From Hydrogenophaga taeniospiralis CCUG 15921 (GTDB lineage Bacteria > Pseudomonadota > Gammaproteobacteria > Burkholderiales > Burkholderiaceae_C), in the NCBI RefSeq assembly GCF_001592305.1, contig NZ_BCWR01000007.1, forward strand, positions 1 through 64,000: DNA of 64,000 bases. Reading direction: 5' to 3'. The translations under genes and the position numbers were made by a program. The notes under the pieces were generated by a model. That model was not told the origin of the DNA, did not search any database, and saw nothing but the letters and a program-made list of their open reading frames with translations. Of this stretch, positions 8,288 through 17,678 are shown piece after piece; the first letter of the stretch is position 1; each line of letters opens with the position of its first letter.

Positions 8288-10123
8288 ATGCGCAGCCTGT
8301 TCGGCAACCTGCACACGCCTTCGAGTTTTTCTCCCCTCAGTGGCCAGCCGCCGGGCCGCCCGGCGCGCGGCAGTGGTCTGGGCTGGTTGCTGGTCTGTGT
8401 GCTGGCCGGCGCGCTGCAGGCCGCGTCGCTGACCTGGCCCCTGCCGGGCTGGGGTGTGCCGGGTCTCACGCCGGGGCAACCCAGCGGCTGGCTGCAGATC
8501 GCCAGCCTGGCCCTGCTGGTGCTGGCGCTGCAGCACGCGGGGGGCGCCCGCGCCGCCGCCTGGCGGGGCTGGCTGTTTGCCACCGCCTGGCTGGTGGGCA
8601 CCTTCTGGTGGCTGTTCGTCTCCATGCACACCTACGGCGGTCTCGCGGCCTGGCTGGCCGCGCTGGCGGTGTTGGCGCTGGCGGCGTTTCTGGCGCTGTA
8701 CTACGCGGTGGCGGCGGCGCTTCTGGTGGCCTGTGCGCCTCGCTCGCGCAGCGCGCAGGCGGTCCTTTTCGCGGCGGTGTGGACCCTGGCCGAACTGGCG
8801 CGCGGACGCTGGCTGACCGGTTTCCCCTGGGGGGCCGGCGGCTATGCGCAGGTGGATCTGATGGCCGCCTGGGCGCCCTGGGTGGGGGTGTACGGCATGG
8901 GTGCCCTGGCCGCCCTGCTGGCCTATGCCCTGGCCTCGTTGCTGACCGGCCTGGGCAACCAGGCCCAGCGCTGGTTGCTCGGCCCGGTGCGCCAGTCCAC
9001 ACCGGGGCGACGCCCCGGGGGGCGGCGCCTGTCGGTGGGGCAGCCCGGTCTGGTGGGTTCGTGGCTGGGCCTGCTGTTGCTGGGCGCTTTGCTGCTCAGC
9101 TTGTTCGCGGGCGAGCGCTGGCGCGACCTGGGGCAGCGTGGCACGGCGGCCAGCGGGGAACTGCGCGTGTGGCTGCTGCAAGGCAACATTCCCCAGGACC
9201 AGAAATTCGAGCCCGGAACCGGCCTGGCGCAGGCGCTGAGCTGGTATCCGCAACAGGTGCTGGAGGCCACGCGCGCGGGCGCCGACGCCCCGCAACTGGT
9301 GGTGGCGCCCGAAACCGCCATTCCCCTGCTGCCCCGGCAACTGGACGCGGAGTTCTGGCAGCCGCTGTTGGGAGGGCTGGCACAGCAGGCGGGCGGCGCC
9401 CAGCCGGTCGGCGCGATGGTGGGCCTGCCCCTGGGCAGCTACGAGCAGGGCTACACCAATTCCGCCTGGGGCATCTCGCCCGGGTCGGCGGCGCGCGCGT
9501 TGTCCGCCACCGAAAAGACCTTGCCGGCCGAGCCCGGTTTTCACCGCTACGACAAACACCATCTGGTGCCGTTCGGCGAATTCGTGCCGCCCCTGTTTCG
9601 CTGGTTCATCGACCTGATGCGCATCCCGCTGGGCGACTTTGACCGTGGGGGGCTCGCGCAGGCGCCGTGGGTCTGGGCCGGTCAGCGCATCGCCGCGAAC
9701 ATCTGCTACGAAGACCTGTTTGGCGAAGAGCTGGCCGCCGGGTTTGCCGACCCCGCCAGCGCGCCCACCGTGCTGGTCAACCTGAGCAACATCGGCTGGT
9801 TCGGCGACACGGTCGCCATCGACCAGCACCTGCAGATCTCCCGCCTGCGTGCGCTGGAACTGGGGCGGCCCATGCTGCGCGCCACCAACACCGGCGCCAC
9901 CGCCGTGATCGATCACCGCGGTGTGGTCACGCAGCAGTTGCCGCGCCTGACGCGCGGGCGCCTCGCGGCCACGGTGCAGGGCCGCAGCGGCCTCACGCCC
10001 TACGCCCAGTGGGCCTCGCGCTGGGGGCTGTGGCCGCTGTGGGGGCTGTGTCTGGCCGTGGTGACGCTGGCCGCGGTGCGGCGCCGTTCCGGGGCTCGCG
10101 GGCATCGCGCCCGGGCGGCGTAG
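8288..10123 (+). CDS. lnt: apolipoprotein N-acyltransferase
   Basis: This 611-residue inner-membrane enzyme transfers the third acyl chain from phospholipid to the N-terminal Cys of lipoproteins. It has a block of hydrophobic helices over residues 30-240, then a nitrilase-like periplasmic domain and a final helix. The catalytic triad can be placed: Glu342 in VVAPETAIPL, Lys423 in KHHLVPFGE, and Cys473 in ICYEDLFGEE. It is about 100 residues longer than the E. coli enzyme, partly because of a Gly/Arg-rich linker near residues 235-260. It follows corC with a 25-bp gap and precedes glyQ. Confidence 0.95.
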   Translation: MRSLFGNLHTPSSFSPLSGQPPGRPARGSGLGWLLVCVLAGALQAASLTWPLPGWGVPGLTPGQPSGWLQIASLALLVLALQHAGGARAAAWRGWLFATAWLVGTFWWLFVSMHTYGGLAAWLAALAVLALAAFLALYYAVAAALLVACAPRSRSAQAVLFAAVWTLAELARGRWLTGFPWGAGGYAQVDLMAAWAPWVGVYGMGALAALLAYALASLLTGLGNQAQRWLLGPVRQSTPGRRPGGRRLSVGQPGLVGSWLGLLLLGALLLSLFAGERWRDLGQRGTAASGELRVWLLQGNIPQDQKFEPGTGLAQALSWYPQQVLEATRAGADAPQLVVAPETAIPLLPRQLDAEFWQPLLGGLAQQAGGAQPVGAMVGLPLGSYEQGYTNSAWGISPGSAARALSATEKTLPAEPGFHRYDKHHLVPFGEFVPPLFRWFIDLMRIPLGDFDRGGLAQAPWVWAGQRIAANICYEDLFGEELAAGFADPASAPTVLVNLSNIGWFGDTVAIDQHLQISRLRALELGRPMLRATNTGATAVIDHRGVVTQQLPRLTRGRLAATVQGRSGLTPYAQWASRWGLWPLWGLCLAVVTLAAVRRRSGARGHRARAA

Positions 10124-10262
10124 GCGTTCGCGTCCGCACCCGTAAAATCAGCCCCTTGTGCGCGCGCCCGGTCGTGGCCGTTGGCCGCCCGCCAGCCCGG
10201 CGATCCCGCCCCGTTTGTTCCCGCTTTTCCGGACCCGGCCACCAGGCCGGGGCATGCCGACC

Positions 10263-11183
<921 letters not shown>

Positions 11184-11199
11184 GCGGGAGAGCACAAGA

Positions 11200-13320
11200 A
11201 TGACAACGAAGAACCTTCTCGTCGAACTGTTTGTGGAAGAGCTGCCGCCCAAGGCGCTCAAGAAGCTGGGCGACGCCTTCGCAGGCGTGCTGTTTGAGCA
11301 ACTCAAGGCCCAGGGTCTGACGGCTACCGACTCCGCCGTGACGCCCTTCGCCTCGCCGCGCCGCCTGGCCGCGCACGTGAGCGCCGTGGCCGAGCGCGCC
11401 GCCGACAAGGCCGTGTCGCAAAAGCTCATGCCGGTGAGCGTGGGCCTGGACGCCAGCGGCCAGCCCACGCCGGCGCTGCTCAAGCGCCTGGGGGCGCTCG
11501 GGGCCGACGCCTCGGCCGTGGCCGGCCTGAAGCGCGCGCCCGACGGAAAGGCCGAAGCATTGTTTTACGACAGCGTGGTGCCCGGTGTGGACCTGGCCGT
11601 GGGCCTGCAGAAGGCGCTGGACGAAGCGATAGCCAAGTTGCCCATCCCCAAGGTCATGAGCTACCAGCTCGAAACCGACTGTGAGCTGCCCGGCTGGAGC
11701 AGCGTGCACTTCGTGCGCCCGGCGCACGGCCTGGTGGCGCTGCACGGCAGCAGCGTGGTGCCAGTCAAGGCGCTGGGGCTCAAGGCCGGCAACGCTACCC
11801 AGGGCCACCGCTTCGAAGCGGCCAAGTCGCCCGTGGTGCTGGCCGACGCCGACAGCTACGCCCAGACCCTGCTGAGCGACGGCGCGGTGATCGCCAGTTT
11901 CAACGACCGCCGCTTCGCCATCGTGCAGCAGCTCGCGCAGGCCGCCGAGCGCCTGGGCCCGGGCTACGAGGTGCTGATGGACGAGTCCCTGCTGGACGAG
12001 GTGACCGCCCTGGTGGAGCGGCCCAACGTGCTGACCTGCGGCTTCGAAGAGCAGTTTCTCGAAGTGCCGCAAGAGTGCCTGATCCTCACGATGAAGGCCA
12101 ACCAGAAATATTTCCCGCTGGTCGACACCCACGGCAAGCTGACCAACCGCTTCCTGGTGGTGAGCAACATCAGCCCGATTGATGCCAGCGCCGTGATCGG
12201 CGGCAACGAGCGCGTGGTGCGCCCGCGCCTGGCCGACGCCAAGTTCTTCTTTGACCAGGACCGCAAGAAGACGCTGGCCTCGCGCGTCGAAGGCCTGGGC
12301 AAGGTGGTCTATCACAACAAGCTCGGTACGCAAGGCGAGCGCGTGGAGCGCGTACGCGCCATCGCCCGCGCCATCGGCCAGCAGCTCGGTGGCGATGTGC
12401 TGGCGAAGAGTGCCGACACCGCGGCCCAACTGGCCAAGACCGATTTGCTGACCGACATGGTGGGCGAGTTCCCCGAGTTGCAGGGCATCATGGGCGGCTA
12501 CTACGCGCGCCACGATGGCCTCTCCGAAGACATCGCCTTCGCGATCGAAGACCACTACAAGCCGCGCTTTGCCGGCGACGAGCTGCCGCGCACGATGACT
12601 GGGGTGGTGGTGGCGCTGGCCGACAAGCTGGAGACGCTGGTCGGCATGTTCGGCATCGGCAACCTGCCGACCGGCGACAAGGACCCGTTTGCGCTGCGGC
12701 GGCATGCGCTGGGCTTGATTCGCATGCTGGTGGAGAAGGATCTGCCGCTGGACCTGAGCGCACTGGTGGCGCGTGCCGTGCCCGCTTTTGGCGACAAGAT
12801 ATCCGATGCGTCGGAGGCACTGGCTGACTTCATCTACGACCGCCTCGCCGGCAGCCTGCGTGAGCAGGGTTACAGCGCCCAGGAAGTCGACGCCGTGCTG
12901 GCCCTGCGCCCGCAGCGACTGGCCGACGTGACCCAGCGCCTGCAGGCCGTGCGCGCCTTCGCGGCGCTGCCCGCCGCAGCGGCGCTGGCGGCCGCCAACA
13001 AACGCATCGGCAACATCCTCAAGAAGTCCGAAGGCGAGGGTGCCGCGGTGGAGGAATCCCGCCTGGTCGAAGCGGCGGAAAAGGAGCTGTTCACGGCCAT
13101 GCAGAAGACCGTGCCGGCGGCCGACGCCGAGTTCGCCAACGGCGACTACACCGCTTCGCTGATGACGCTCGCCGCGCTGCGCGCGCCGGTCGATGCCTTC
13201 TTCGACGGCGTGATGGTCAACGCCGACGACCCGGCGCTCAAGGCCAACCGCCTGGGCTTGCTCAAGAGCCTGCACGAAGCCATGAACCGCGTGGCCGACC
13301 TGTCTCGCCTGGCGACATGA
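11200..13320 (+). CDS. glyS: glycine--tRNA ligase beta subunit
   Basis: The 706-residue beta subunit partners with GlyQ. It starts TTKNLLVELFVEELPPKAL, a standard GlyS opening, and contains the tRNA-binding and HD-like regions (EDHYKPRFAGDELP, RRHALGLIRMLVE) and a C-terminal anticodon-binding-like domain (about residues 590-700). Length matches the family (about 690-720). Downstream lies a type B GC-rich repeat and then gmhB and plsC on the same strand, a gene order common in betaproteobacteria. Confidence 0.96.
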   Translation: MTTKNLLVELFVEELPPKALKKLGDAFAGVLFEQLKAQGLTATDSAVTPFASPRRLAAHVSAVAERAADKAVSQKLMPVSVGLDASGQPTPALLKRLGALGADASAVAGLKRAPDGKAEALFYDSVVPGVDLAVGLQKALDEAIAKLPIPKVMSYQLETDCELPGWSSVHFVRPAHGLVALHGSSVVPVKALGLKAGNATQGHRFEAAKSPVVLADADSYAQTLLSDGAVIASFNDRRFAIVQQLAQAAERLGPGYEVLMDESLLDEVTALVERPNVLTCGFEEQFLEVPQECLILTMKANQKYFPLVDTHGKLTNRFLVVSNISPIDASAVIGGNERVVRPRLADAKFFFDQDRKKTLASRVEGLGKVVYHNKLGTQGERVERVRAIARAIGQQLGGDVLAKSADTAAQLAKTDLLTDMVGEFPELQGIMGGYYARHDGLSEDIAFAIEDHYKPRFAGDELPRTMTGVVVALADKLETLVGMFGIGNLPTGDKDPFALRRHALGLIRMLVEKDLPLDLSALVARAVPAFGDKISDASEALADFIYDRLAGSLREQGYSAQEVDAVLALRPQRLADVTQRLQAVRAFAALPAAAALAAANKRIGNILKKSEGEGAAVEESRLVEAAEKELFTAMQKTVPAADAEFANGDYTASLMTLAALRAPVDAFFDGVMVNADDPALKANRLGLLKSLHEAMNRVADLSRLAT

Positions 13321-13322
13321 TG

Positions 13323-13402
13323 ACCCCCACGCTCCGCCGCTGCGCGGGTCGCTGCCCCCCGAGGGGGCGCGGCCTTGCTTGGGGCGGCCCGGCGCAGCGG
13401 CC
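13323..13402 (+). repeat. dispersed GC-rich palindromic repeat, type B, copy 1
   Basis: The element reads CCCCCACGCTCCGCCGCTGC at its left, has the palindromic core CCCCCCGAGGGGGCG, and ends near CTTGGGGCGGCCCGGCG. It matches the copies at 15842 and 16651 almost base for base. It begins two bases after the glyS stop. Confidence 0.8.
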
Positions 13403-13423
13403 CAGACCTCTGTGGAGCACCGC

Positions 13424-14017
13424 ATGAAACTGCTCATCCTCGACCGCGACGGCACTTTGAACCGCAACCGCGACGACCACGTGGCGTCGCCCGACGAGTG
13501 GGAGGCGCTGCCCGGCGCGCTCGAGGCGGTGGCACGGCTCAACCACGGCGGCTGGCGGGTGGTGCTGGCCACCAACCAGTCGGGCATCGGACGTGGCCTG
13601 TTCGACATGGCTTCGCTCAACGCCATCCACGCCAAGATGCATCGCCAGCTGGCGGCGGTGGGGGCCCGCGTGGAAGCCGTGTTCTTTTGCCCGCACGCGC
13701 CGGAAGACGCCTGCCACTGCCGCAAACCCGAGCCGGGCCTGTTTGAGCAGATCGGAGACCGTTTCGGCGTGCCGCTGCACGAGGTGCCGGCGGCGGGCAA
13801 CGCGGTGCGCCACGTGCAGGCGGCCGCGGCCGCCGGCTGCCCGACCCACCTGCTGTTGACCGGCAAGTCCGAGCACCTGCGGGGGCGCACCGGCCTGGGC
13901 GCCGACGCCGACCTGGCCGTGCTGGCCCCCGATCTGCCGCCCGGCACCCACCTGCACGACGACCTGCCGGCCTTCGCCGACTGGCTGCTGGCGCAGGACA
14001 CCGTGGCGCCCAGCTGA
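13424..14017 (+). CDS. gmhB: D-glycero-beta-D-manno-heptose 1,7-bisphosphate 7-phosphatase-like HAD protein
   Basis: The 197-residue protein is a HAD phosphatase of the GmhB type, which acts in ADP-heptose synthesis for LPS inner core. It has the nucleophile loop LDRDGTLN (Asp7, Asp9), the ATNQSG motif II, the structural zinc ligands Cys89, His91, Cys97 and Cys99, and Lys101 in CRKPEPG. The usual acidic motif IV (GD followed a few residues later by another D) reads GNAVRH here, so Asn126 and His130 replace the metal-binding and neighbouring Asp. It may therefore be weakened or altered. The start at 13424 places the HAD motif at the N-terminus. It is upstream of plsC by 75 bp. Confidence 0.85.
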   Translation: MKLLILDRDGTLNRNRDDHVASPDEWEALPGALEAVARLNHGGWRVVLATNQSGIGRGLFDMASLNAIHAKMHRQLAAVGARVEAVFFCPHAPEDACHCRKPEPGLFEQIGDRFGVPLHEVPAAGNAVRHVQAAAAAGCPTHLLLTGKSEHLRGRTGLGADADLAVLAPDLPPGTHLHDDLPAFADWLLAQDTVAPS

Positions 14018-14092
14018 GCGGTGCGGCGCCTTTCGTCCATGCCCGCCCGCCCCATCAACCACACACCCCGCTTCTGAACCCATACTGCCCCC

Positions 14093-14836
14093 ATGATCGT
14101 CATCAACTTCCTGCGCGCCGTTCTGCACCTGCTGTTCATGGTGGTGACCGTGATTCCGTGGGCGCTGGCGGTCGTGGTGGCCGCGCCGTTCATGAAGCCC
14201 GAGCGCATCTACTGGATGTGCGCGCGCTGGCTCAAGCTGGCGGTGGATGGCGGCACGGTGATCCTGGGCATCCGCAACCGGGTGATCGGGTTCGAGAACC
14301 TGCCGGTGGGCAGCACGGCGCCCGCGGTGCTGCTGGTCAAGCACCAGTCGCTCTGGGAGACCTTCAGCATGGCCGCGCTGATGCCGCACCCGCTGGCCTT
14401 TGTCTTCAAGAAAGAGCTGCTGCGCGTGCCATTTTTCGGCTGGGCCATGGCGCGCATGGACATGATCCACATCGACCGCGCCGACGGCGCACGCGCTTTC
14501 GCCAAGGTGGTGCAGCAGGGCCAGCGCCTGCTGGACCAGGGCACCTGGGTGATCATGTTTCCCGAAGGCACGCGGATTGAGCGCGGCCAGAAGGGCACCT
14601 ACAAGAGCGGCGGCACCCGGCTCGCGATCCGCACCGGCGCGCCGGTGATCCCGGTGGCCGTGACCTCGGCCAAATGCTGGCCGCGCAAGGCCTTCATCAA
14701 GAAGCCTGGCGTGGTGGAGTTCTCCATCGGCAAACCGATTCCCAGTCAGGGCCGCAAGCCCGACGAGCTGATGTTGGAGGTGGAAAACTGGATCGAGGCG
14801 GAGATGCGGCGTCTTGATCCGGAGGCGTATTCATGA
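14093..14836 (+). CDS. plsC: 1-acyl-sn-glycerol-3-phosphate acyltransferase
   Basis: This 247-residue inner-membrane enzyme makes phosphatidic acid from lysophosphatidic acid. It has an N-terminal membrane helix (residues 1-30), the catalytic motif VKHQSLWETF (HX4E rather than HX4D, as is usual in this betaproteobacterial group) and the glycerophosphate-binding motif FPEGTRIERG. A third conserved block, TGAPVIPVAVTSAKCW, follows. Start is the ATG at 14093. It follows gmhB and may share its transcript. Paralogues are common, so it may not be the only PlsC of the cell. Confidence 0.92.
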   Translation: MIVINFLRAVLHLLFMVVTVIPWALAVVVAAPFMKPERIYWMCARWLKLAVDGGTVILGIRNRVIGFENLPVGSTAPAVLLVKHQSLWETFSMAALMPHPLAFVFKKELLRVPFFGWAMARMDMIHIDRADGARAFAKVVQQGQRLLDQGTWVIMFPEGTRIERGQKGTYKSGGTRLAIRTGAPVIPVAVTSAKCWPRKAFIKKPGVVEFSIGKPIPSQGRKPDELMLEVENWIEAEMRRLDPEAYS

Positions 14837-14915
14837 CCACCCCTGCCGCGCTGCGCGCGACCCCCTCAAGGGGGCAACACCTGCGGCCTGGCAAAGCCAG
14901 TTCCGCGGTGTTCTG
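14837..14915 (+). repeat. dispersed GC-rich palindromic repeat, type A, copy 2
   Basis: The element directly abuts the plsC stop and contains the CCCCTCAAGGGGG palindromic core and the GCAAAGCCAGTTCCGCGGTG end. A tail at about 14928-14950 (CGCGCCGGAGGGGGCTGAG) recurs, inverted, near 26846-26880, showing that the mobile or recombining unit can be longer than the core. Confidence 0.65.
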
Positions 14916-14950
14916 GGTTGGTGCATCTCGCGCCGGAGGGGGCTGAGTCC

Positions 14951-15841
14951 ATGCAGCGCTTTGTGCAGCTGGCGCTGGATTTGTTCGCGGGGTCGGAGCC
15001 GGTGGCTCCTGCGCCCGCACCGCCTGTTCGTGTTGTCCAACCCGACGCGCCCGCCGCCGAACCGCTGAACCAGGTGTTCCAGCCTGGCACCTGGCACCAC
15101 CCGCGCGCCAACCGGCTGCTGCGGCTGAGCAACTGCGATGTGGCCTACGAATTCAAGCGCGGCAAGCGCCGCACCATCGGCCTGTCGGTCGGGCCCGATG
15201 GCCTGAGCGTGAGTGCGCCGCGCTGGACGCCGGTGGGCGAGGTTGAGGCGCTGTTGCACGACAAGGCCGGCTGGGTGCTGGAGAAGCTGCAGCGGGCCCG
15301 CGAGCGCGCGGGTGAGCTGGAGCGCTCGCGCACGACCTGGGCCGATGGCGCCGAGCTGGACTTTCTGGGCCAGCGCCTGCGTCTGATGCTGGACCCGGCG
15401 CACGGCTTCGCCCAGGTGGGGGCGGTGCTGGAGCCGGCCACCGAGGGCCCGGGCACCCTGCGCCTGGGGCTGGCGCGCAACGCCAGCGAGGCCCAGATCC
15501 GCGACGCCGCCCAGGCCTGGCTGATGCGCCAGGCCAAGCGCGTGTTCGCCGAACGGCTCGATCTGTTTGCGCCGCAGCTCGGGGTGCGCTACGAGAAGCT
15601 GCGCCTGTCCAGCGCCGGCACTCGCTGGGGCAGCGCCAGCGCCGACGGCACCATCCGCCTGAACTGGCGCCTGATCCACCTGCGGATGGACATGGTGGAC
15701 TACGTGGTGGTGCACGAGCTCAGCCACCTGCGCCACATGGACCACAGCCCGCAGTTCTGGGACGTGGTCGCCAGCGTGATGCCGGACCACATCGAGCGCC
15801 GGAAAGCGCTCAAGCGCGCTGCGGTGCCGCTGGGGGAATAA
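14951..15841 (+). CDS. YgjP-type (UTP pyrophosphatase/SprT-like) metallopeptidase-fold protein
   Basis: The 296-residue protein has the DUF45/YgjP domain with the zinc motif VVHELSHLRHMDHS (HExxH variant HELSH, third ligand likely His of MDHS). The preceding segment SSAGTRWGSASADGTIRLNWRLIH is also typical of the family. The first 70 residues are Pro/Ala-rich and variable. Start was set at the ATG at 14951, because residues before it come from the tail of a type A repeat. Family members have been described as a metalloprotease-like fold, and E. coli YgjP as a UTP pyrophosphatase; the actual role here is open. Confidence 0.82.
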   Translation: MQRFVQLALDLFAGSEPVAPAPAPPVRVVQPDAPAAEPLNQVFQPGTWHHPRANRLLRLSNCDVAYEFKRGKRRTIGLSVGPDGLSVSAPRWTPVGEVEALLHDKAGWVLEKLQRARERAGELERSRTTWADGAELDFLGQRLRLMLDPAHGFAQVGAVLEPATEGPGTLRLGLARNASEAQIRDAAQAWLMRQAKRVFAERLDLFAPQLGVRYEKLRLSSAGTRWGSASADGTIRLNWRLIHLRMDMVDYVVVHELSHLRHMDHSPQFWDVVASVMPDHIERRKALKRAAVPLGE

Positions 15842-15917
15842 GGCCCCCACGCTCCGCCGCTGCGTGGGTCGCTGCCCCCCGAGGGGGCGCGTTTCGCCTT
15901 GGGGCGGCCCGGCGGCG
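15842..15917 (+). repeat. dispersed GC-rich palindromic repeat, type B, copy 2
   Basis: This copy starts one base after the peptidase stop codon and is nearly identical to the copy at 13323 in its left half and in its CCCCCCGAGGGGGCG core. It lies between two convergent genes, where a hairpin could end transcription from both sides. Confidence 0.8.
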
Positions 15918-15927
15918 AAACCCCTTT

Positions 15928-17088
15928 TCAGACCGCGCTGAACCGCCAGATCCGCTGTGCATCACGTTCCCGTCGCACCTGTCCGGCAAACCACAGCCGG
16001 TGCAGATGCGCCACCGCCTCGCCCATGGCGAAGGTGGTCTGGTGCAGGTCCAGCTCGCGCTGGAACAGCACGGGAATCGCGTCCGCGCCGCTGATGGGCC
16101 TGGCGCTGCAGGCGTCGAACAGCTCGGTCAGGCGTTCGGCGTGGTGGTCTTTCAGCTGCTGGAGGCGCTCGTGCAGCCCGGTGAAGGGCTTGCCGTGCGA
16201 GGGCAGCACCAGCGTGGCCTCGGGCAGCGGCAGGTATTTGTCGAGCGATTCCAGAAACAGCAGCAGCGGGTCGCTCTCGGGTTCCACGTCGTACACGCTC
16301 ACGTTGGTGCTGATGCGCGGCAGCACCATGTCGCCGCTGATGAGCACCTGCAACTCGTCGTTGTACAGCGCCATGTGTTCGGGCGCGTGACCGTAGCCAC
16401 TGATGCAGCGCCAGGCGCGTCCGCCGATGGACACGGCTTGACCATCCATCAGGCGGCGGTAGCTCGGTGGAACGGCCGGCACCATGCTGGGGTAGTAGCT
16501 CGCCCGGCCCCGGATTTTGTCCAGGCTGTCGGGGTCGGTCAGGCCGTGCGACGCAAAGAAGTTGGCCGCACTGGCGCCACCAAAACCGGTGGTGCTTTGC
16601 GAACCGATGCGCGCCGCGTTGTAGTCGGTCGCGCTGATCCAGAGATGGCAGGCCCCCACGCTCCACCGCTGCGCGGGTCGCTGCCCCCCGAGGGGGCTGG
16701 CCCCGGCTTGAGGCGGCTCGGCGCCGGGGCCGTCCACGCCGGACCACCGCTCGCACAGCCAGTGCGCCAGCCCGATGTGGTCCGGGTGCATGTGGGTGAC
16801 GATCACGCGCAGGATGGGCAGGCCGTCGAGCTCGTTCACGAAGATCTGCTCCCACTGCGCCTTCGAGCGCTCGTGCGAGATGCAGCAGTCCACCACCGTC
16901 CAGCCCTCGCGGCCGTCCAGCGCATCGCGCAGCAGCCAGAGGTTGATGTGGTCCAGCGCAAACGGCAGCGCCATGCGGATCCACTTCAGGCCGGGCGCCA
17001 CGGTGATCGTGTGGCCGGCTTCGGGCAGCGCGTCGCCCAGCGGGTAGTGCAGGCGGGCTTCGAGCTGCTCTCGGGTGGGTGGATTCAT
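15928..17088 (-). CDS. MBL-fold metallo-hydrolase, predicted LiuR target, with in-frame repeat insertion
   Basis: The 386-residue protein has the metallo-beta-lactamase motif THMHPDH (His99, His101, Asp103, His104), a second-site region SGYGHAPEHM and the late ISGDMVLP and LPSHGKPF segments. Residues of about 118-147 (rich in Gly, Pro, Gln and Arg) are the in-frame translation of a type B dispersed repeat at 16651-16732. The flanking text, CERWS and CHLWISATDYN, would join sensibly without it, so this looks like a late insertion in a surface loop. The gene is divergent from liuR with a LiuR-type operator between them, so it is probably induced with leucine catabolism. A role as an acyl-CoA thioesterase or lactonase is guesswork. 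Confidence 0.85.
   Translation of the reverse strand: MNPPTREQLEARLHYPLGDALPEAGHTITVAPGLKWIRMALPFALDHINLWLLRDALDGREGWTVVDCCISHERSKAQWEQIFVNELDGLPILRVIVTHMHPDHIGLAHWLCERWSGVDGPGAEPPQAGASPLGGQRPAQRWSVGACHLWISATDYNAARIGSQSTTGFGGASAANFFASHGLTDPDSLDKIRGRASYYPSMVPAVPPSYRRLMDGQAVSIGGRAWRCISGYGHAPEHMALYNDELQVLISGDMVLPRISTNVSVYDVEPESDPLLLFLESLDKYLPLPEATLVLPSHGKPFTGLHERLQQLKDHHAERLTELFDACSARPISGADAIPVLFQRELDLHQTTFAMGEAVAHLHRLWFAGQVRRERDAQRIWRFSAV
16651..16732 (+). repeat. dispersed GC-rich palindromic repeat, type B, copy 3, inside a coding sequence
   Basis: The element reads CCCCCACGCTCCACCGCTGC then CGGGTCGCTGCCCCCCGAGG, matching the intergenic copies at 13323 and 15842. Here it lies wholly within the minus-strand MBL hydrolase and adds about 29 codons without a stop or frameshift. 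Confidence 0.85.
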
Positions 17089-17124
17089 GCGGTGTGGATT
17101 CCGTTAAGATGCCGACGACTGACG

Positions 17125-17140
17125 TTGACGTAAACGTCAA
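17125..17140. promoter_or_regulatory. LiuR-type operator between liuR and the MBL hydrolase
   Basis: The site TTGACG-TAAA-CGTCAA is an inverted repeat with 6-bp arms. It lies 36 bp before the MBL hydrolase ATG and 68 bp before liuR. TTGACG can serve as a -35 box in both directions. The arm and TAAA core match the second site at 19220, and the shape agrees with what I recall of the LiuR motif in proteobacteria. Confidence 0.75.
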
Positions 17141-17208
17141 TATGCAGGGCATTCTACGGAGCGGGGTCCCGATCCGGTGTCCGCCAGTCGACAAGACCCC
17201 ACCCTTCC

Positions 17209-17628
17209 ATGGCGAGCAACCCGACCTACACCATCAGCGATCTGGCCCGCGAGTTCGACCTGACCACGCGCGCGATCCGCTTTTACGAAGACATGGGCCT
17301 GCTGCAACCGCAGCGCGAAGGCCCGGGCGGGCGCAACCGCGTCTACAGCGCGCGCGACCGCACCCGCCTGAAGCTCACGCTGCGCGCCAAGCGCCTGGGG
17401 CTGTCGCTGACCGAGGCCAAAGAGATCATCGACATGTACGACAGCCCGCGCGACACCGGGCCGCAGTTGCGCAAGTTCCTCACCGTGCTGGCCGACCACA
17501 AGCGCCAGCTCGAAGAGCAGATGGCCGATCTGGTGGCCAACCTCGACGAGGTGAAGGTGCACGAGAAAGAGGCTCGGGCCTTGTTGGCGAAGGCCGAGAA
17601 GACGCTCAAGCCCGGCCAGCCGGTCTGA
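17209..17628 (+). CDS. liuR: MerR-family regulator of leucine/isovalerate catabolism
   Basis: The 139-residue protein is a MerR-family activator/repressor. The N-terminal winged helix-turn-helix is YTISDLAREFDLTTRAIRFY, followed by EDMGLLQPQREGPGGRNRVYS, and a coiled-coil dimerisation helix spans about residues 78-125. It lacks the Cys motifs of metal-sensing MerR proteins. In known systems LiuR represses the liu genes until a branched-chain acyl-CoA accumulates. Its location beside isovaleryl-CoA dehydrogenase and the presence of two matching operators support the name. A strong terminator follows 9 bp after the stop. Confidence 0.9.
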   Translation: MASNPTYTISDLAREFDLTTRAIRFYEDMGLLQPQREGPGGRNRVYSARDRTRLKLTLRAKRLGLSLTEAKEIIDMYDSPRDTGPQLRKFLTVLADHKRQLEEQMADLVANLDEVKVHEKEARALLAKAEKTLKPGQPV

Positions 17629-17637
17629 GCGCGGAGG

Positions 17638-17663
17638 GGGCTGCTACGATGGCAGCCCTTTTT
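17638..17663 (+). terminator. intrinsic terminator after liuR
   Basis: The stem GGGCTGC (17638-17644) pairs with GCAGCCC (17652-17658) across a 7-base loop and is followed by TTTTT. It separates liuR from the DUF1304 gene, whose ATG is 15 bases further on. Confidence 0.8.
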
Positions 17664-17678
17664 CCAGCAGGACTCGCC

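Noticed and set aside
8990..9050. Gly/Arg-rich linker in Lnt as a third repeat insertion
   Set aside because: The DNA is GC-rich but does not match either type A or type B repeat closely enough.
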